Made by a program: the position numbers and the translations under genes | Shown: positions 43,572-49,805 of the stretch, in pieces | Layout of the letters: every line of letters starts with the position of its first letter | Position numbering within the stretch: the stretch's first letter is position 1 | IMG/VR virus record: IMGVR_UViG_3300031857_000303 | Location: 1-49,805 of that record | DNA from: a virus | Strand: one strand, 5' to 3' | Length of the DNA stretch: 49,805 nt | The notes under the pieces: generated by a model | What the model was told of the DNA's origin: nothing | Database searches by the model: none | Seen by the model: the letters and a program-made list of their open reading frames with translations, nothing else

Positions 43572-43787
43572 TCAAAATTGACTCAACTGTTTCTCCAAAC
43601 GCTCAACCGTTTCTGCGCTGTGCCAGATTTCGGGTTTTGGGCCGCTGGTGTAGATTCCTTCTGTTGTTTTTACTTCTGTATTTGGGGCCAAAATAAGAAC
43701 CTTGGGTTGATAGATTCTAGAAAGCGGCGAAATGTCGGGCTTTTGGGCGCAAGAAGTTAGAAGGAGGATTAGAAGGAGTTTTTTCAT
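43572..43787 (-). CDS. small lipoprotein, candidate o-spanin, 71 aa
   Basis: Signal MKKLLLILLLTSCAQKP with lipobox LLTSC (9-13), then a short polar, Pro-containing periplasmic part. Size and lipobox fit an outer-membrane spanin (Rz1-like), and the endolysin is upstream in the same operon; this is a context guess. Confidence 0.7.
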   Translation of the reverse strand: MKKLLLILLLTSCAQKPDISPLSRIYQPKVLILAPNTEVKTTEGIYTSGPKPEIWHSAETVERLEKQLSQF

Positions 43788-43788
43788 G

Positions 43789-44397
43789 TTAGCAATTATT
43801 TTCTTTCAGCCATTCTTCTGTGGGTTTTTCTGATTCTCCATCGACATCCAAATACCAAGGCTCTCCTTTTTCAAATTTTTGGCAAGATTCATTGGCGAAT
43901 TGAATGTCAGAATCTTCGGAATCAGCGAATTGTTTCTTCAAACATGAATAGGTGGTTCCTTCTACTGTGTAATTAGAATATCCATAATCGGCGGAACAAA
44001 AGAATTTGCATGTTGAACATTTACCGTTCCTTTTAAAGAAATCAGTGCCAAGAGTTTTATCCTGTTGAATGGTTTTATCTCGGTTTTTGGCCGTAATTGG
44101 TTTATAGTCTCTCAACTTTGAGAAAATCTTTAGTTGAACATTATCACCGACTTCATACGAATCTCCTATTCCAGATGGATGGATGGCATGAATTTCGCCG
44201 CGAAATCCATCTTTTGTTTTTGAAAAACAGGCGATTGCGTTTCTGGCGTTCCAATCAAAAGTCTTATAAACCTTTCCCGCATATAAACCAATACCAACGC
44301 CTTCTGGTAACTTGTCCAGAGAAACGTTAATCGTTGGAAAACCAATTGCTGCTCCTTGGCCGATTCCTTTTACTCTTTTGGTAATTATTGTTTTCAT
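43789..44397 (-). CDS. riboflavin-kinase-like domain fused to Cys-rich domain, 202 aa
   Basis: Residues 1-115: VKGIGQGAAIGFPTINVSLD, GIGLYAGKVY, AIACFSKTKDGFRGEIHAIH and LKIFSKLRDYKPI follow the flavokinase domain of RibF (G-x-x-LGFPT-x-N, then E-HLL...LR). The catalytic Thr of GFPT and the Glu of GEIH are kept. Residues 120-175: CSTCKFFCSADYGYSNYTVE, then SCLKKQF...SCQKF, a Cys domain common in phage proteins. It may have been repurposed; FMN formation is inferred. Confidence 0.75.
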   Translation of the reverse strand: MKTIITKRVKGIGQGAAIGFPTINVSLDKLPEGVGIGLYAGKVYKTFDWNARNAIACFSKTKDGFRGEIHAIHPSGIGDSYEVGDNVQLKIFSKLRDYKPITAKNRDKTIQQDKTLGTDFFKRNGKCSTCKFFCSADYGYSNYTVEGTTYSCLKKQFADSEDSDIQFANESCQKFEKGEPWYLDVDGESEKPTEEWLKENNC

Positions 44398-44398
44398 A

Positions 44399-44647
44399 TT
44401 ATTTCTGGAAAAATTTCTTGATTTCGGCCAGTTTTTTCTTTTCTTCGACTATTTCTGAAACAATTTCGTCCGCATAGGCTTGACTTTCGGTTGTGGTTTT
44501 TGATCTAGCAACTTGGCGCTGTTTATCCAGTTTGTCAAGCCGCGAATCAAATTTCTCAAGAAGATCAAAATAAACAGTCTGATTTTTCAACCGAAAGTAT
44601 TGCGTAACGACTTCTAAGAAAGACTGAATGAGGGCGAAGATTGTCAT
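44399..44647 (-). CDS. small protein with hydrophobic N-terminus and coiled coil, 82 aa
   Basis: Hydrophobic MTIFALIQSFLEVVTQYF, then charged helix (LLEKFDSRLDKLDKQRQVAR...). The layout fits an inner-membrane spanin or other lysis helper near the endolysin; unproven. Confidence 0.65.
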   Translation of the reverse strand: MTIFALIQSFLEVVTQYFRLKNQTVYFDLLEKFDSRLDKLDKQRQVARSKTTTESQAYADEIVSEIVEEKKKLAEIKKFFQK

Positions 44648-45294
44648 TTGTTTTTAATGCTTTCTAGCTCGGAAGATAAAGCTATTGTTGGCTTATTTAA
44701 GGTAGGCGGAATTTCATGTTCGTCAAGTTCAAATTTGGCAAATTCTCCATGTATTTGGATCGCTGCTTTTCTATAAGCATCACGAGCATCTTCCTCTCTT
44801 TTAAAGTATCCTAAATGATAATTTATGCCCTTATTTGTTATTCCAACCCTCCATTTATTCGCATATTTGGCAAAGCAAACGCCTTTATATTTACTGCTCG
44901 CATTCTTGTTTCCCTCTCTATTCAGGGAGTTTTGATTGTAATCAACTAATCTAAGATTTGATACTTTGTTATTCAGTGGGTTCCCATCTACATGGTCTAT
45001 TAAAAGATTCATTGGGTCAATATCATGAGCTAAAGCATATACAATTCGATGTACGAAATGTACATTTCCATATATGTTAATTCTCCATGAGATTTTCTTT
45101 TTTCTTCCTCTTAATTTTTCTAGGCCACCAGCGGGTTTTCCAGCGCTATCTCTGTTAAATTCGATCCAACGGCCATCGCTAGAAAAATGATGACGAGGAC
45201 GGGTTTTCCATCTTAATCCTGTTGGACTATTCTCATCAACTTCAAAAGTCTCCTTAAGAAGCTCGATTGGTAGTGATCTTGGCTTGCAACTCAT
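44644..45294 (-). CDS. HNH homing endonuclease with AP2 domain, 216 aa
   Basis: HNH core HRIVYALAHDIDP...LIDHVDGNPLNNKVSNLRLV (about 85-120), with NQNSLN after it; then an AP2-type DNA-binding domain KYKGVCFAKYANKWRVGITN with a YHLGYFKREEDARDAYRKAA helix. Free-standing mobile gene inserted by ATGA overlap between the endolysin gene and 44399..44647. AT-rich relative to neighbours. Confidence 0.92.
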   Translation of the reverse strand: MSCKPRSLPIELLKETFEVDENSPTGLRWKTRPRHHFSSDGRWIEFNRDSAGKPAGGLEKLRGRKKKISWRINIYGNVHFVHRIVYALAHDIDPMNLLIDHVDGNPLNNKVSNLRLVDYNQNSLNREGNKNASSKYKGVCFAKYANKWRVGITNKGINYHLGYFKREEDARDAYRKAAIQIHGEFAKFELDEHEIPPTLNKPTIALSSELESIKNK

Positions 45295-45866
45295 TTCGTC
45301 GCTTGAAAATGCATTGCGTCATATCCCCAAAAAGCGCCAGCAGAAAGCCACCCCTCTTTAGCAAATTCTTCCATAATTTCCAATGGCATGTCGGCTTTCA
45401 TAGGCCAAGAATCTCTAAACGTATTATCGTCAGCGTCAAGGTCAATGGCCGCTCCCCATGCATGAACGCTATAACTAGAACCGCCACGTTTATTGCGGAA
45501 ATTATAAACGCCGCCAAAATCTTCTGCCTCTTCAAGAATTTCGCGGTTTTTGCCATATTTTTCTCCAATACTTTTCAATACGCGAACGAGAGAATCGGCC
45601 ACTTTCTTATGGCAACGGAATTTTGTAATCTTTTTACCCTCGTAAAAGGTCGTAAATGGAAAATTTACAGTTACAAGATTTCTTTCGTCTCCAGGATTTC
45701 CGTAGAATCGACACATAGAAGCGGTATCACTTTTCGGCCACGGATTGGGGTTTGGCATTAGCGAACGAAGATGTTTTTGGCAAGCGGCGATTGATTTTGG
45801 CCCCCAAAATCCGTCTGGAGTCGCGCCGATTTTTGATTGAATTGATTTGATTTGCTCTGTTGTCAT
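45291..45866 (-). CDS. M15-family peptidoglycan peptidase (endolysin), 191 aa
   Basis: N-terminal peptidoglycan-binding type repeat (IQSKIGATPDGFWGPKSIAA, 9-28), then a VanY/M15 catalytic domain with SVHAWGAAIDLD (H135, D142) and FWGYDAMHFQ (H187) as zinc ligands. Such enzymes cut peptide crosslinks in the wall. It should be the main lysis enzyme. Leader contains A-rich ACCAAAACAAC and no Shine-Dalgarno. Confidence 0.9.
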   Translation of the reverse strand: MTTEQIKSIQSKIGATPDGFWGPKSIAACQKHLRSLMPNPNPWPKSDTASMCRFYGNPGDERNLVTVNFPFTTFYEGKKITKFRCHKKVADSLVRVLKSIGEKYGKNREILEEAEDFGGVYNFRNKRGGSSYSVHAWGAAIDLDADDNTFRDSWPMKADMPLEIMEEFAKEGWLSAGAFWGYDAMHFQATK

Positions 45867-45881
45867 GTTGTTTTGGTTATA

Positions 45882-45953
45882 TTAACTGATTGTTTTCAAA
45901 TATTCTCCGAATGAATCGGGGGTCCAGACTTTGCCGACATTGTTGTAGCTCAT
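45882..45953 (-). pseudogene. 23-codon remnant resembling the start of an amidase endolysin
   Basis: MSYNNVGKVWTPDSFGEYLK and three more residues, then TAA, 15 nt upstream of the M15 gene. The 'MSYNN-x-GKVW-P-x-x-x-x-EYL' start is that of phage N-acetylmuramoyl-L-alanine amidases I recall, which continue into the amidase domain. It may be a relic or a conserved leader peptide. It has an A-rich, SD-less leader. Confidence 0.6.
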
Positions 45954-45977
45954 AGTTTTTGTTTTTTGTTTTTAAAT

Positions 45978-46097
45978 TGGTCGCCCGCAGGGATTTGAAC
46001 CCCTTCTCTCCAGCCATAGGAGCGCTTTAACGATTGCTAGATCGTCACATTTTCGTCTCTAGCAAGACTACTTTGTGCCTAGTTAAGCTATTGGGCG
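45978..46097 (-). tRNA. expanded tRNA-like element (~120 nt), candidate Ser-GCT
   Basis: tRNA-type ends: 5' CGCCC pairs with GGGCG before an encoded ACCA, a T-arm GGGG-TTCAAAT-CCCT and a D-arm GCTT/AAGT with GG in the loop. A hairpin AGTCT-TGCTAG-AGAC could carry anticodon GCT with a 6-nt loop. Nearly 50 nt follow before the T-arm, with hairpins ACGAT-CTAGCA-ATCGT and CTCC-TATGGCT-GGAG; TTGCTAGA and TCTAGCAA can pair instead. Too long for a normal tRNA; may be degenerate or carry an insertion. Confidence 0.5.
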
Positions 46098-46123
46098 GTT
46101 TTTGGTAAGTTTTTTGTTGGTTT

Positions 46124-46366
46124 TTACCGAAAACAAGCTTGGTTATATCCTTCGGGCGAATCTGGGAAATACAACTCATCCTCGTAAAGGTAGGTTTTCT
46201 TGCCGCAGTCAAATTGGACGGTTAAGTTTTGACCGAGGCTATTTTGTGCTACAGTGGTTCCAGTTTCGCCGAAAAGTGCGGGAATTCCATTGAAAGATTC
46301 AATAGCGCTGAGGTTTTTCGCCACTGCGACTCTTTTGCCGATTAGGGTTTTGGGTTTTGGTGTCAT
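46124..46366 (-). CDS. hypothetical protein, 80 aa
   Basis: Beta-rich middle (TVAQNSLGQNLTVQFDCGKK) resembling a small SH3-like barrel; inference only. First gene of the endolysin-sigma operon. Own promoter. Confidence 0.8.
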   Translation of the reverse strand: MTPKPKTLIGKRVAVAKNLSAIESFNGIPALFGETGTTVAQNSLGQNLTVQFDCGKKTYLYEDELYFPDSPEGYNQACFR

Positions 46367-46371
46367 AAATT

Positions 46372-46399
46372 ATTTTAGCTTAGTTTTTCAGTTTGTCAA
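46372..46399 (-). promoter_or_regulatory. promoter of gene 46124..46366 and downstream operon
   Basis: TTGACA, 16-bp spacer, TAAAAT, 5 nt to ATG. Confidence 0.85.
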
Positions 46400-46521
46400 C
46401 CAACATTCGGCGGAAATGTGCCATTCTTCCAACAAGAAAACACAAAATAAATCAAACAAAACGCCCCAATCAATAAAAGATAGTCTTGCGGATATTTCAT
46501 CGCGGCCAAATTAGTGAACAT
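46396..46521 (-). CDS. 41-aa single-span membrane peptide
   Basis: After MFTNLAAMKYPQDY comes LLLIGAFCLIYFVFSCW, a clear transmembrane segment, then a polar tail. The ATG overlaps the upstream stop; the Met at codon 8 is an alternative. Confidence 0.65.
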   Translation of the reverse strand: MFTNLAAMKYPQDYLLLIGAFCLIYFVFSCWKNGTFPPNVG

Positions 46522-46705
46522 ACTTGATGAAACCTTTCTTGTTTTGGAGGAGAATTTTCTGCGAGAGAGTCATTTTTTCAGTGAGAATTATATGTTTTTC
46601 GGCGAAAACTTGTTCGTAGGTTACGGAAAATTTCCCATGCGCGGCATAGAGCATGCCAAACACCATTGCAAAAGATAGGGATGCGGTGATTAGGAAGGGT
46701 TTCAT
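46511..46705 (-). CDS. small membrane-anchored or secreted protein, 64 aa
   Basis: Hydrophobic N-terminus (FLITASLSFAMVFGMLYAAH, 4-23), then a basic helical part. Could be a signal peptide with an Ala-rich site. ATGA overlap. Unknown. Confidence 0.75.
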   Translation of the reverse strand: MKPFLITASLSFAMVFGMLYAAHGKFSVTYEQVFAEKHIILTEKMTLSQKILLQNKKGFIKYVH

Positions 46706-46986
46706 TCGAGGACTTCTAGGGCTACTTTACCACAGTTTTCGGCGGTTGTCAACCATGCAAATAAGGTTAAATGGTTGTCGCCGATAATTTCTACATGTTG
46801 AATTTCCAAGTCGGCAATTTCTTCGCCGAAAACATTTTGAATGCTAAGACTATACAATCCAAGCGGAAACCGTTCGTCAATACTTTTGGCCGTTTCTTTT
46901 AGCAAGTTTAGCTCTGTCTCCCAAACACTGTTATGATGTTTGGCGAAAAGAGGGGATTCGTCAACGAGTTTTAGTTTGGTTGTCAT
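46702..46986 (-). CDS. hypothetical protein, 94 aa
   Basis: Helical first half, beta-rich second half (DLEIQHVEIIGDNHLTLFAW). Own promoter; leads a three-gene unit with two membrane peptides. Unknown. Confidence 0.8.
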   Translation of the reverse strand: MTTKLKLVDESPLFAKHHNSVWETELNLLKETAKSIDERFPLGLYSLSIQNVFGEEIADLEIQHVEIIGDNHLTLFAWLTTAENCGKVALEVLE

Positions 46987-46991
46987 TACAC

Positions 46992-47020
46992 AAGTAACTC
47001 TAGGGATTTGCTTTTGTCAA
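46992..47020 (-). promoter_or_regulatory. promoter of gene 46702..46986
   Basis: TTGACA, 17-bp spacer, TTACTT, 5 nt to ATG. Confidence 0.75.
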
Positions 47021-47316
47021 GTTTTTTTGTTTTCGCGGAGTTTGAAAAGGGTGATTCCTTCGTTTAGGTCTTTTAGTTTTTCTTCTGTTCTTTCTATTTC
47101 CTTTTCGAGAAGAGGTTGGAGGAAAGACTTGGCCTGTTCAAGGGTTTCAAAGTATTGTTCGTGGTTTGTTTTTCGGGCCACGGCTTTAAAAATGTCATTT
47201 TCGCCCTCGAAAAGAGCACGTTGAACCAGCCAAACACTTTTTTCATTGGCTTTTTGAACCAAAACTTCATGGATTGAGAAGGTGTGAGATTGGGCCTTAT
47301 AAAAAGTTTTATACAT
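47017..47316 (-). CDS. hypothetical protein, 99 aa
   Basis: Alpha/beta N-terminus (VWLVQRALFEGENDIFKAVA) and a coiled C-terminal helix (KEIERTEEKLKDLNEGITLF). Overlaps the methyltransferase gene by 8 nt. Unknown. Confidence 0.8.
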   Translation of the reverse strand: MYKTFYKAQSHTFSIHEVLVQKANEKSVWLVQRALFEGENDIFKAVARKTNHEQYFETLEQAKSFLQPLLEKEIERTEEKLKDLNEGITLFKLRENKKT

Positions 47317-47770
47317 CGAATTCCTTTCTCTTCGTCATTCGGTCATACAAAATGACATTAGCTGTTGCGGCTAAATTCATGCAGTGGTTCGTTGGAACAT
47401 AAACCTTATATTTCGCAAACTTGAGAACGCGGTCATCAAGGGTTGAATCCTCACTGCCGAATACATACATGGCTCGTTCTGGATGAACAAAATTACAAAG
47501 ATTAGTCGCTCCGTCCACTAAATCAACCGCTACAACTTCGCAATCCTTTGGAACAGACGCTTCAATATCTTGGACTTCTAGAAGAGGAATGTGTTTGTGA
47601 GCTTTTTGGGTGTCGAGCTTGGATTTATTGTATCTTTGGCCCGAAACAACAATCAAATCAGCGCCATAACAACCCGCCGCACGAAGAACGCCGCCAACAT
47701 TGCTGGCAGATTTTGGGCGGTCAAGAGCAATGCAGGAGTAGCCGCGTTTTTGTTTTTTGTGTTTAATCAT
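47309..47770 (-). CDS. TrmH/SpoU-family RNA 2'-O-methyltransferase, 153 aa
   Basis: SPOUT motifs in order: PKSASNVGGVLRAAGCYGAD (motif 1), ERAMYVFGSEDSTLDDRVL (motif 2) and THCMNLAATANVILYDRM (motif 3, knot). Enzymes of this type methylate ribose 2'-OH in tRNA or rRNA with S-adenosylmethionine. Close in size to TrmL. It lacks an extra RNA-binding domain. Could modify phage or host tRNA; the target is inferred. Confidence 0.9.
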   Translation of the reverse strand: MIKHKKQKRGYSCIALDRPKSASNVGGVLRAAGCYGADLIVVSGQRYNKSKLDTQKAHKHIPLLEVQDIEASVPKDCEVVAVDLVDGATNLCNFVHPERAMYVFGSEDSTLDDRVLKFAKYKVYVPTNHCMNLAATANVILYDRMTKRKEFDV

Positions 47771-47976
47771 TTTTCTAATTTCGGATTTTCAAAGCTCCAA
47801 AGTTCGTGCGAATCAATCTCAACAACCCAATCTGGTTGTTTGGGCAAAGGTTCGCAAGCCTCGTTGGCTCGATAGAATTCTTGCGGATAGGAGAACCACT
47901 CGTATTTCTTATCGGCGGGAATTAGGTAGTTATGGCCGTCATCATCGGTTGTGAATTTAAATCTCTTGTTTTCCAT
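47767..47976 (-). CDS. conserved phage hypothetical protein, 69 aa
   Basis: Start at 47976 (MENKRFKFTTDDDGHNYLIP), overlapping the upstream gene by 20 nt. The 'F-x-x-DDDGH-x-YLIP...Y-x-WF' pattern recalls a common phage family. Function unknown. Confidence 0.85.
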   Translation of the reverse strand: MENKRFKFTTDDDGHNYLIPADKKYEWFSYPQEFYRANEACEPLPKQPDWVVEIDSHELWSFENPKLEK

Positions 47977-48331
47977 ATTCGTAAACGCACTCATCGAAAT
48001 CCAATTTGTCTTTAACCATGTCCCAAATTTCTTCTGGATCGCTGCTTTCTTTAAAATCGTCTGCGTAATACTTTGAAACCTCAAAATACTTGAGAATGTC
48101 GTCTTTGCTCATTTCGCCAATGATTTCTTCCAAAGATTTGTCGTCAATATAAAGGCTGGAGAACCACATATCGCATCCTCCTTCGTCATTATATTCGCTA
48201 TGACCCTCAAATTCAAAGGTTTTGGCGTCTGGTTTGAAAAGACAAATCCATTGGCCGATAGAATCTAGGTATTCTTCTTCGGCGGCGGATTGTTTGGCTT
48301 TGAGGGCTTCGTTGATTTCAGTTAGTTTCAT
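47957..48331 (-). CDS. hypothetical acidic protein, 124 aa
   Basis: Strongly acidic, aromatic; overlaps the upstream gene by 14 nt. Composition would suit a DNA mimic but no family is recognised. Confidence 0.8.
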   Translation of the reverse strand: MKLTEINEALKAKQSAAEEEYLDSIGQWICLFKPDAKTFEFEGHSEYNDEGGCDMWFSSLYIDDKSLEEIIGEMSKDDILKYFEVSKYYADDFKESSDPEEIWDMVKDKLDFDECVYEYGKQEI

Positions 48332-48710
48332 ATGAGCAGGTTTTGGTTTTGATGAATTCTGGCATTTGGTTCATTAGTTCTTCTTTAATTTCGCGCCATT
48401 GATCCCACGGGTCTTCTTCGTCTGTATAGGGAGACTTTTCGCCGAAAAGTTTTTCGTAAACTTGAGAACCGAGTTTAAAATTAGACTGAACGGATTCTCC
48501 ATCAACATAAAAATCCATCAGGTCGTCGTAATATTCCTCGTCGTTGTAGTTTTCGCCACCTTCAAAAGAAATAGATTTCGCCTCAAAGAATTCAACCACT
48601 CCTTTTAGAAATTTTTGTTGCTCTTGTTCTAGGCTTTTTTCGTAAGCCTCTGTTAGAGGTTTGATGCTCATTTGATAGGTTTGGTTTAGGGTTTTAAGCG
48701 GGTGGTTCAT
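48318..48710 (-). CDS. hypothetical acidic protein, 130 aa
   Basis: Acidic, with DEEYYDDLMDFYVDGESV; ATGA overlap. Similar composition to the neighbour 47957..48331, so the two may be distant paralogs. Confidence 0.8.
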   Translation of the reverse strand: MNHPLKTLNQTYQMSIKPLTEAYEKSLEQEQQKFLKGVVEFFEAKSISFEGGENYNDEEYYDDLMDFYVDGESVQSNFKLGSQVYEKLFGEKSPYTDEEDPWDQWREIKEELMNQMPEFIKTKTCSYETN

Positions 48711-49051
48711 AGAGTTTTTGAGAGTTTTTTCGCTTTTTTATACATCCAAGGCTCTAGTGGAATTTTCAATAACCAATCGGCTACGGTTGGAATAAAGCCA
48801 AAATCCTCCAACATGTGTTGTTCTCCGACTATTCTCACTGGAATTTCTTTCCCAACGGAGTTTTTAATGATTTGGCCGAAAATCTTTTCCGCCATAAAGA
48901 TTCCCTCCGAGTGATGCCTCAGAGCGCGGTGTTGTGCCTCCGCAATATAAGATTTGCTTTCGTCAAACCAGCAATGTAGTGGAAGGTAGTCTTCCAGCTT
49001 ACCGCCAAATTTCTTTGCGGAGCTTTTTGCGTGAAAGTATGAATGGGCCAT
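48707..49051 (-). CDS. conserved phage protein (DUF6915-like), 114 aa
   Basis: Start at 49051 (MAHSYFHAKSSAKKFGGKLE), 1 nt after the upstream stop. DYLPLHCWFDESKSYIAEAQ, HRALRHHSEGIF, EKIFG, VRIVGEQHMLEDFGFIPTVA, DWL is a well-conserved phage/bacterial family. Function unknown. Confidence 0.9.
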   Translation of the reverse strand: MAHSYFHAKSSAKKFGGKLEDYLPLHCWFDESKSYIAEAQHRALRHHSEGIFMAEKIFGQIIKNSVGKEIPVRIVGEQHMLEDFGFIPTVADWLLKIPLEPWMYKKAKKLSKTL

Positions 49052-49052
49052 A

Positions 49053-49271
49053 TTATTCGTAAGTATGAACAACCTCCTGAACAAGAACTAATTCCGCCGC
49101 GTAATGTTGGTCTTGTCCTTGTAAATTTAGGATAACATTTTTAGCGTCTTGCTCTGTGTCAAAGTAGCCCCTCAATGAGTAGTCTTCATCGTAATACGCT
49201 CCTAAAACTGGAGGTTGTTTGAGAAGCCCATCAGGACTGCGTTCGTAGAATTTGTATTTAAAGGTTAGCAT
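49053..49271 (-). CDS. hypothetical protein, 72 aa
   Basis: Alpha/beta, with YYDEDYSLRGYFDTEQDAKN; basic start, acidic end. Two nt after 49274..49555. Unknown. Confidence 0.8.
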   Translation of the reverse strand: MLTFKYKFYERSPDGLLKQPPVLGAYYDEDYSLRGYFDTEQDAKNVILNLQGQDQHYAAELVLVQEVVHTYE

Positions 49272-49273
49272 GT

Positions 49274-49555
49274 TTAACTATCATCTACTGCCTCAGAAAA
49301 GTCAAGCGTTGTTTTGGTCGCTTCTTTAAATTCTTCGAGGGTCATAGTTCCGTCAAATGCGTCTCCAATCAAATTAGAGAATATCATGTCACCATCTACA
49401 GCAGCATATTCTGAGAAATCTCCAAATTCGCCAACGTAAACGCGAACTCGGCCATTTCTATAGCGACCATAAATCATCCTATCATCAATTGTTAATGCGT
49501 CGATTTGGAAGGGATAGGAGCCGCCGTGGTTAAGGATTGTTTTGATTTTAATCAT
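49274..49555 (-). CDS. hypothetical acidic protein, 93 aa
   Basis: Start at 49555 (MIKIKTILNHGGSYPFQIDA), ATGA overlap. Beta-rich with YGRYRNGRVRVYVGEFGD. Unknown. Confidence 0.8.
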   Translation of the reverse strand: MIKIKTILNHGGSYPFQIDALTIDDRMIYGRYRNGRVRVYVGEFGDFSEYAAVDGDMIFSNLIGDAFDGTMTLEEFKEATKTTLDFSEAVDDS

Positions 49556-49788
49556 TTTTTCTCCCAATATCCTTCGTATTTGTTAAATAGGCCGAAAAAC
49601 TTCTTCCCAACAACTTTCTGCCGCCAAATTCCAGCGCCAATTTCTTTTACTTTTCCGCCGCAAAAACCACAAGGGTTAACTGGATGGAAGTCCCAATATT
49701 GGCCAATTGCTTTGCATTCAGCGCATTCTGCTAGACTCGTATAGCCTCCGCAGTAGTAAGCGGGAGGGATTTGGGGTGGGTTATTCAT
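49552..49788 (-). CDS. zinc-ribbon-like protein, 78 aa
   Basis: CAECKAIGQYWDFHPVNPCG followed by FCGG supplies two Cys pairs for a zinc ribbon ('C-x2-C...C-x2-C'). Pro-rich start. Its promoter is not seen before the right edge, so it may continue an operon. Confidence 0.8.
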   Translation of the reverse strand: MNNPPQIPPAYYCGGYTSLAECAECKAIGQYWDFHPVNPCGFCGGKVKEIGAGIWRQKVVGKKFFGLFNKYEGYWEKK

Positions 49789-49805
49789 GTTTTGTTAAGA
49801 GACAA

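Noticed and set aside
45267-45761. A 164-codon plus-strand ORF opposite the endolysin
   Set aside because: It is the complement of the well-supported M15 endolysin gene and has no start signals.
1-49805. A CRISPR array or insertion sequence
   Set aside because: No regular direct repeats with spacers, no transposase and no terminal inverted repeats were seen; the only mobile genes are two free-standing homing endonucleases.
1-49805. Very frequent GGCC, CGGCC and GGCCG strings
   Set aside because: They fall mainly at Ala codons (GCC) followed by Lys, Glu or Asp in minus-strand genes, so codon usage is the simpler cause.
1-49805. Use of an alternative genetic code (stop reassignment)
   Set aside because: TAA, TAG and TGA all end genes cleanly at operon junctions and known families have normal lengths.

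Overview
This window looks like the early/accessory part of a large lytic bacteriophage genome, with no structural or replication-core genes in view. The evidence is a high coding density (well over 110 genes in 49.8 kb, most of 40-150 codons), nearly all genes on the minus strand, many families I recognise only from phages, a lysis set (holin-like protein, M15 endolysin, candidate spanins), two homing endonucleases, tRNA or tRNA-like genes and a large structured RNA. The code is standard. The host cannot be named from the sequence. Shine-Dalgarno sequences are almost absent, while promoters are near-perfect sigma70 type (TTGACA / TATAAT), so the host polymerase probably reads them and its ribosome must accept SD-less or leaderless starts.

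Region 1 (1-15.5 kb) is an array of small genes of unknown function, mostly one gene per promoter. Each -35 usually sits in the 3' end of the upstream gene and each -10 ends 4-7 nt before the ATG, so transcription should begin at or next to the start codon (leaderless mRNA). The same geometry corrects several start codons. The region holds a tRNA-Lys, an odd tRNA-like element and an ArdA-like antirestriction protein.

Region 2 (15.5-24.5 kb) switches to operons joined by ATGA overlaps or 1-3 nt gaps. It encodes a RuvB-like AAA+ ATPase, an SprT-like metalloprotease, a C39-like protein and several tiny membrane proteins. Between 20.96 and 21.56 kb there is no gene but a densely folded, about 590-nt RNA with an 18-bp perfect internal helix, a predicted pseudoknot and a terminal U8 tract. 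It is a candidate for the GOLLD/ROOL type of giant phage RNA or a new class.

Region 3 (24.5-31 kb) has a plus-strand HExxH protein, then a 12-gene minus-strand operon that ends in a holin-like gene and a strong terminator, followed on the right by single genes and a UV-damage endonuclease.

Region 4 (31-39.3 kb) is a long operon containing RNA-repair enzymes: an Rnl1-type RNA ligase, a PNK-like kinase, a calcineurin-type phosphoesterase and, at its head, a second RNA ligase of the Deinococcus type. It also carries a LemA-like membrane pair and a gene split by a -1 frameshift. Region 5 (39.4-40.5 kb) is a two-gene plus-strand module, an APS-kinase-like enzyme and a sulfotransferase, suggesting sulfation of something. 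Region 6 (40.4-49.8 kb) returns to minus-strand operons: a GIY-YIG nuclease next to an orphan gene start, an ECF-like sigma factor, a riboflavin-kinase-like fusion, an HNH/AP2 nuclease, the M15 endolysin preceded by a 23-codon amidase-like remnant, an expanded tRNA-like element, and a TrmH/SpoU-type RNA methyltransferase. Family assignments are by eye from motifs; no database search was possible.
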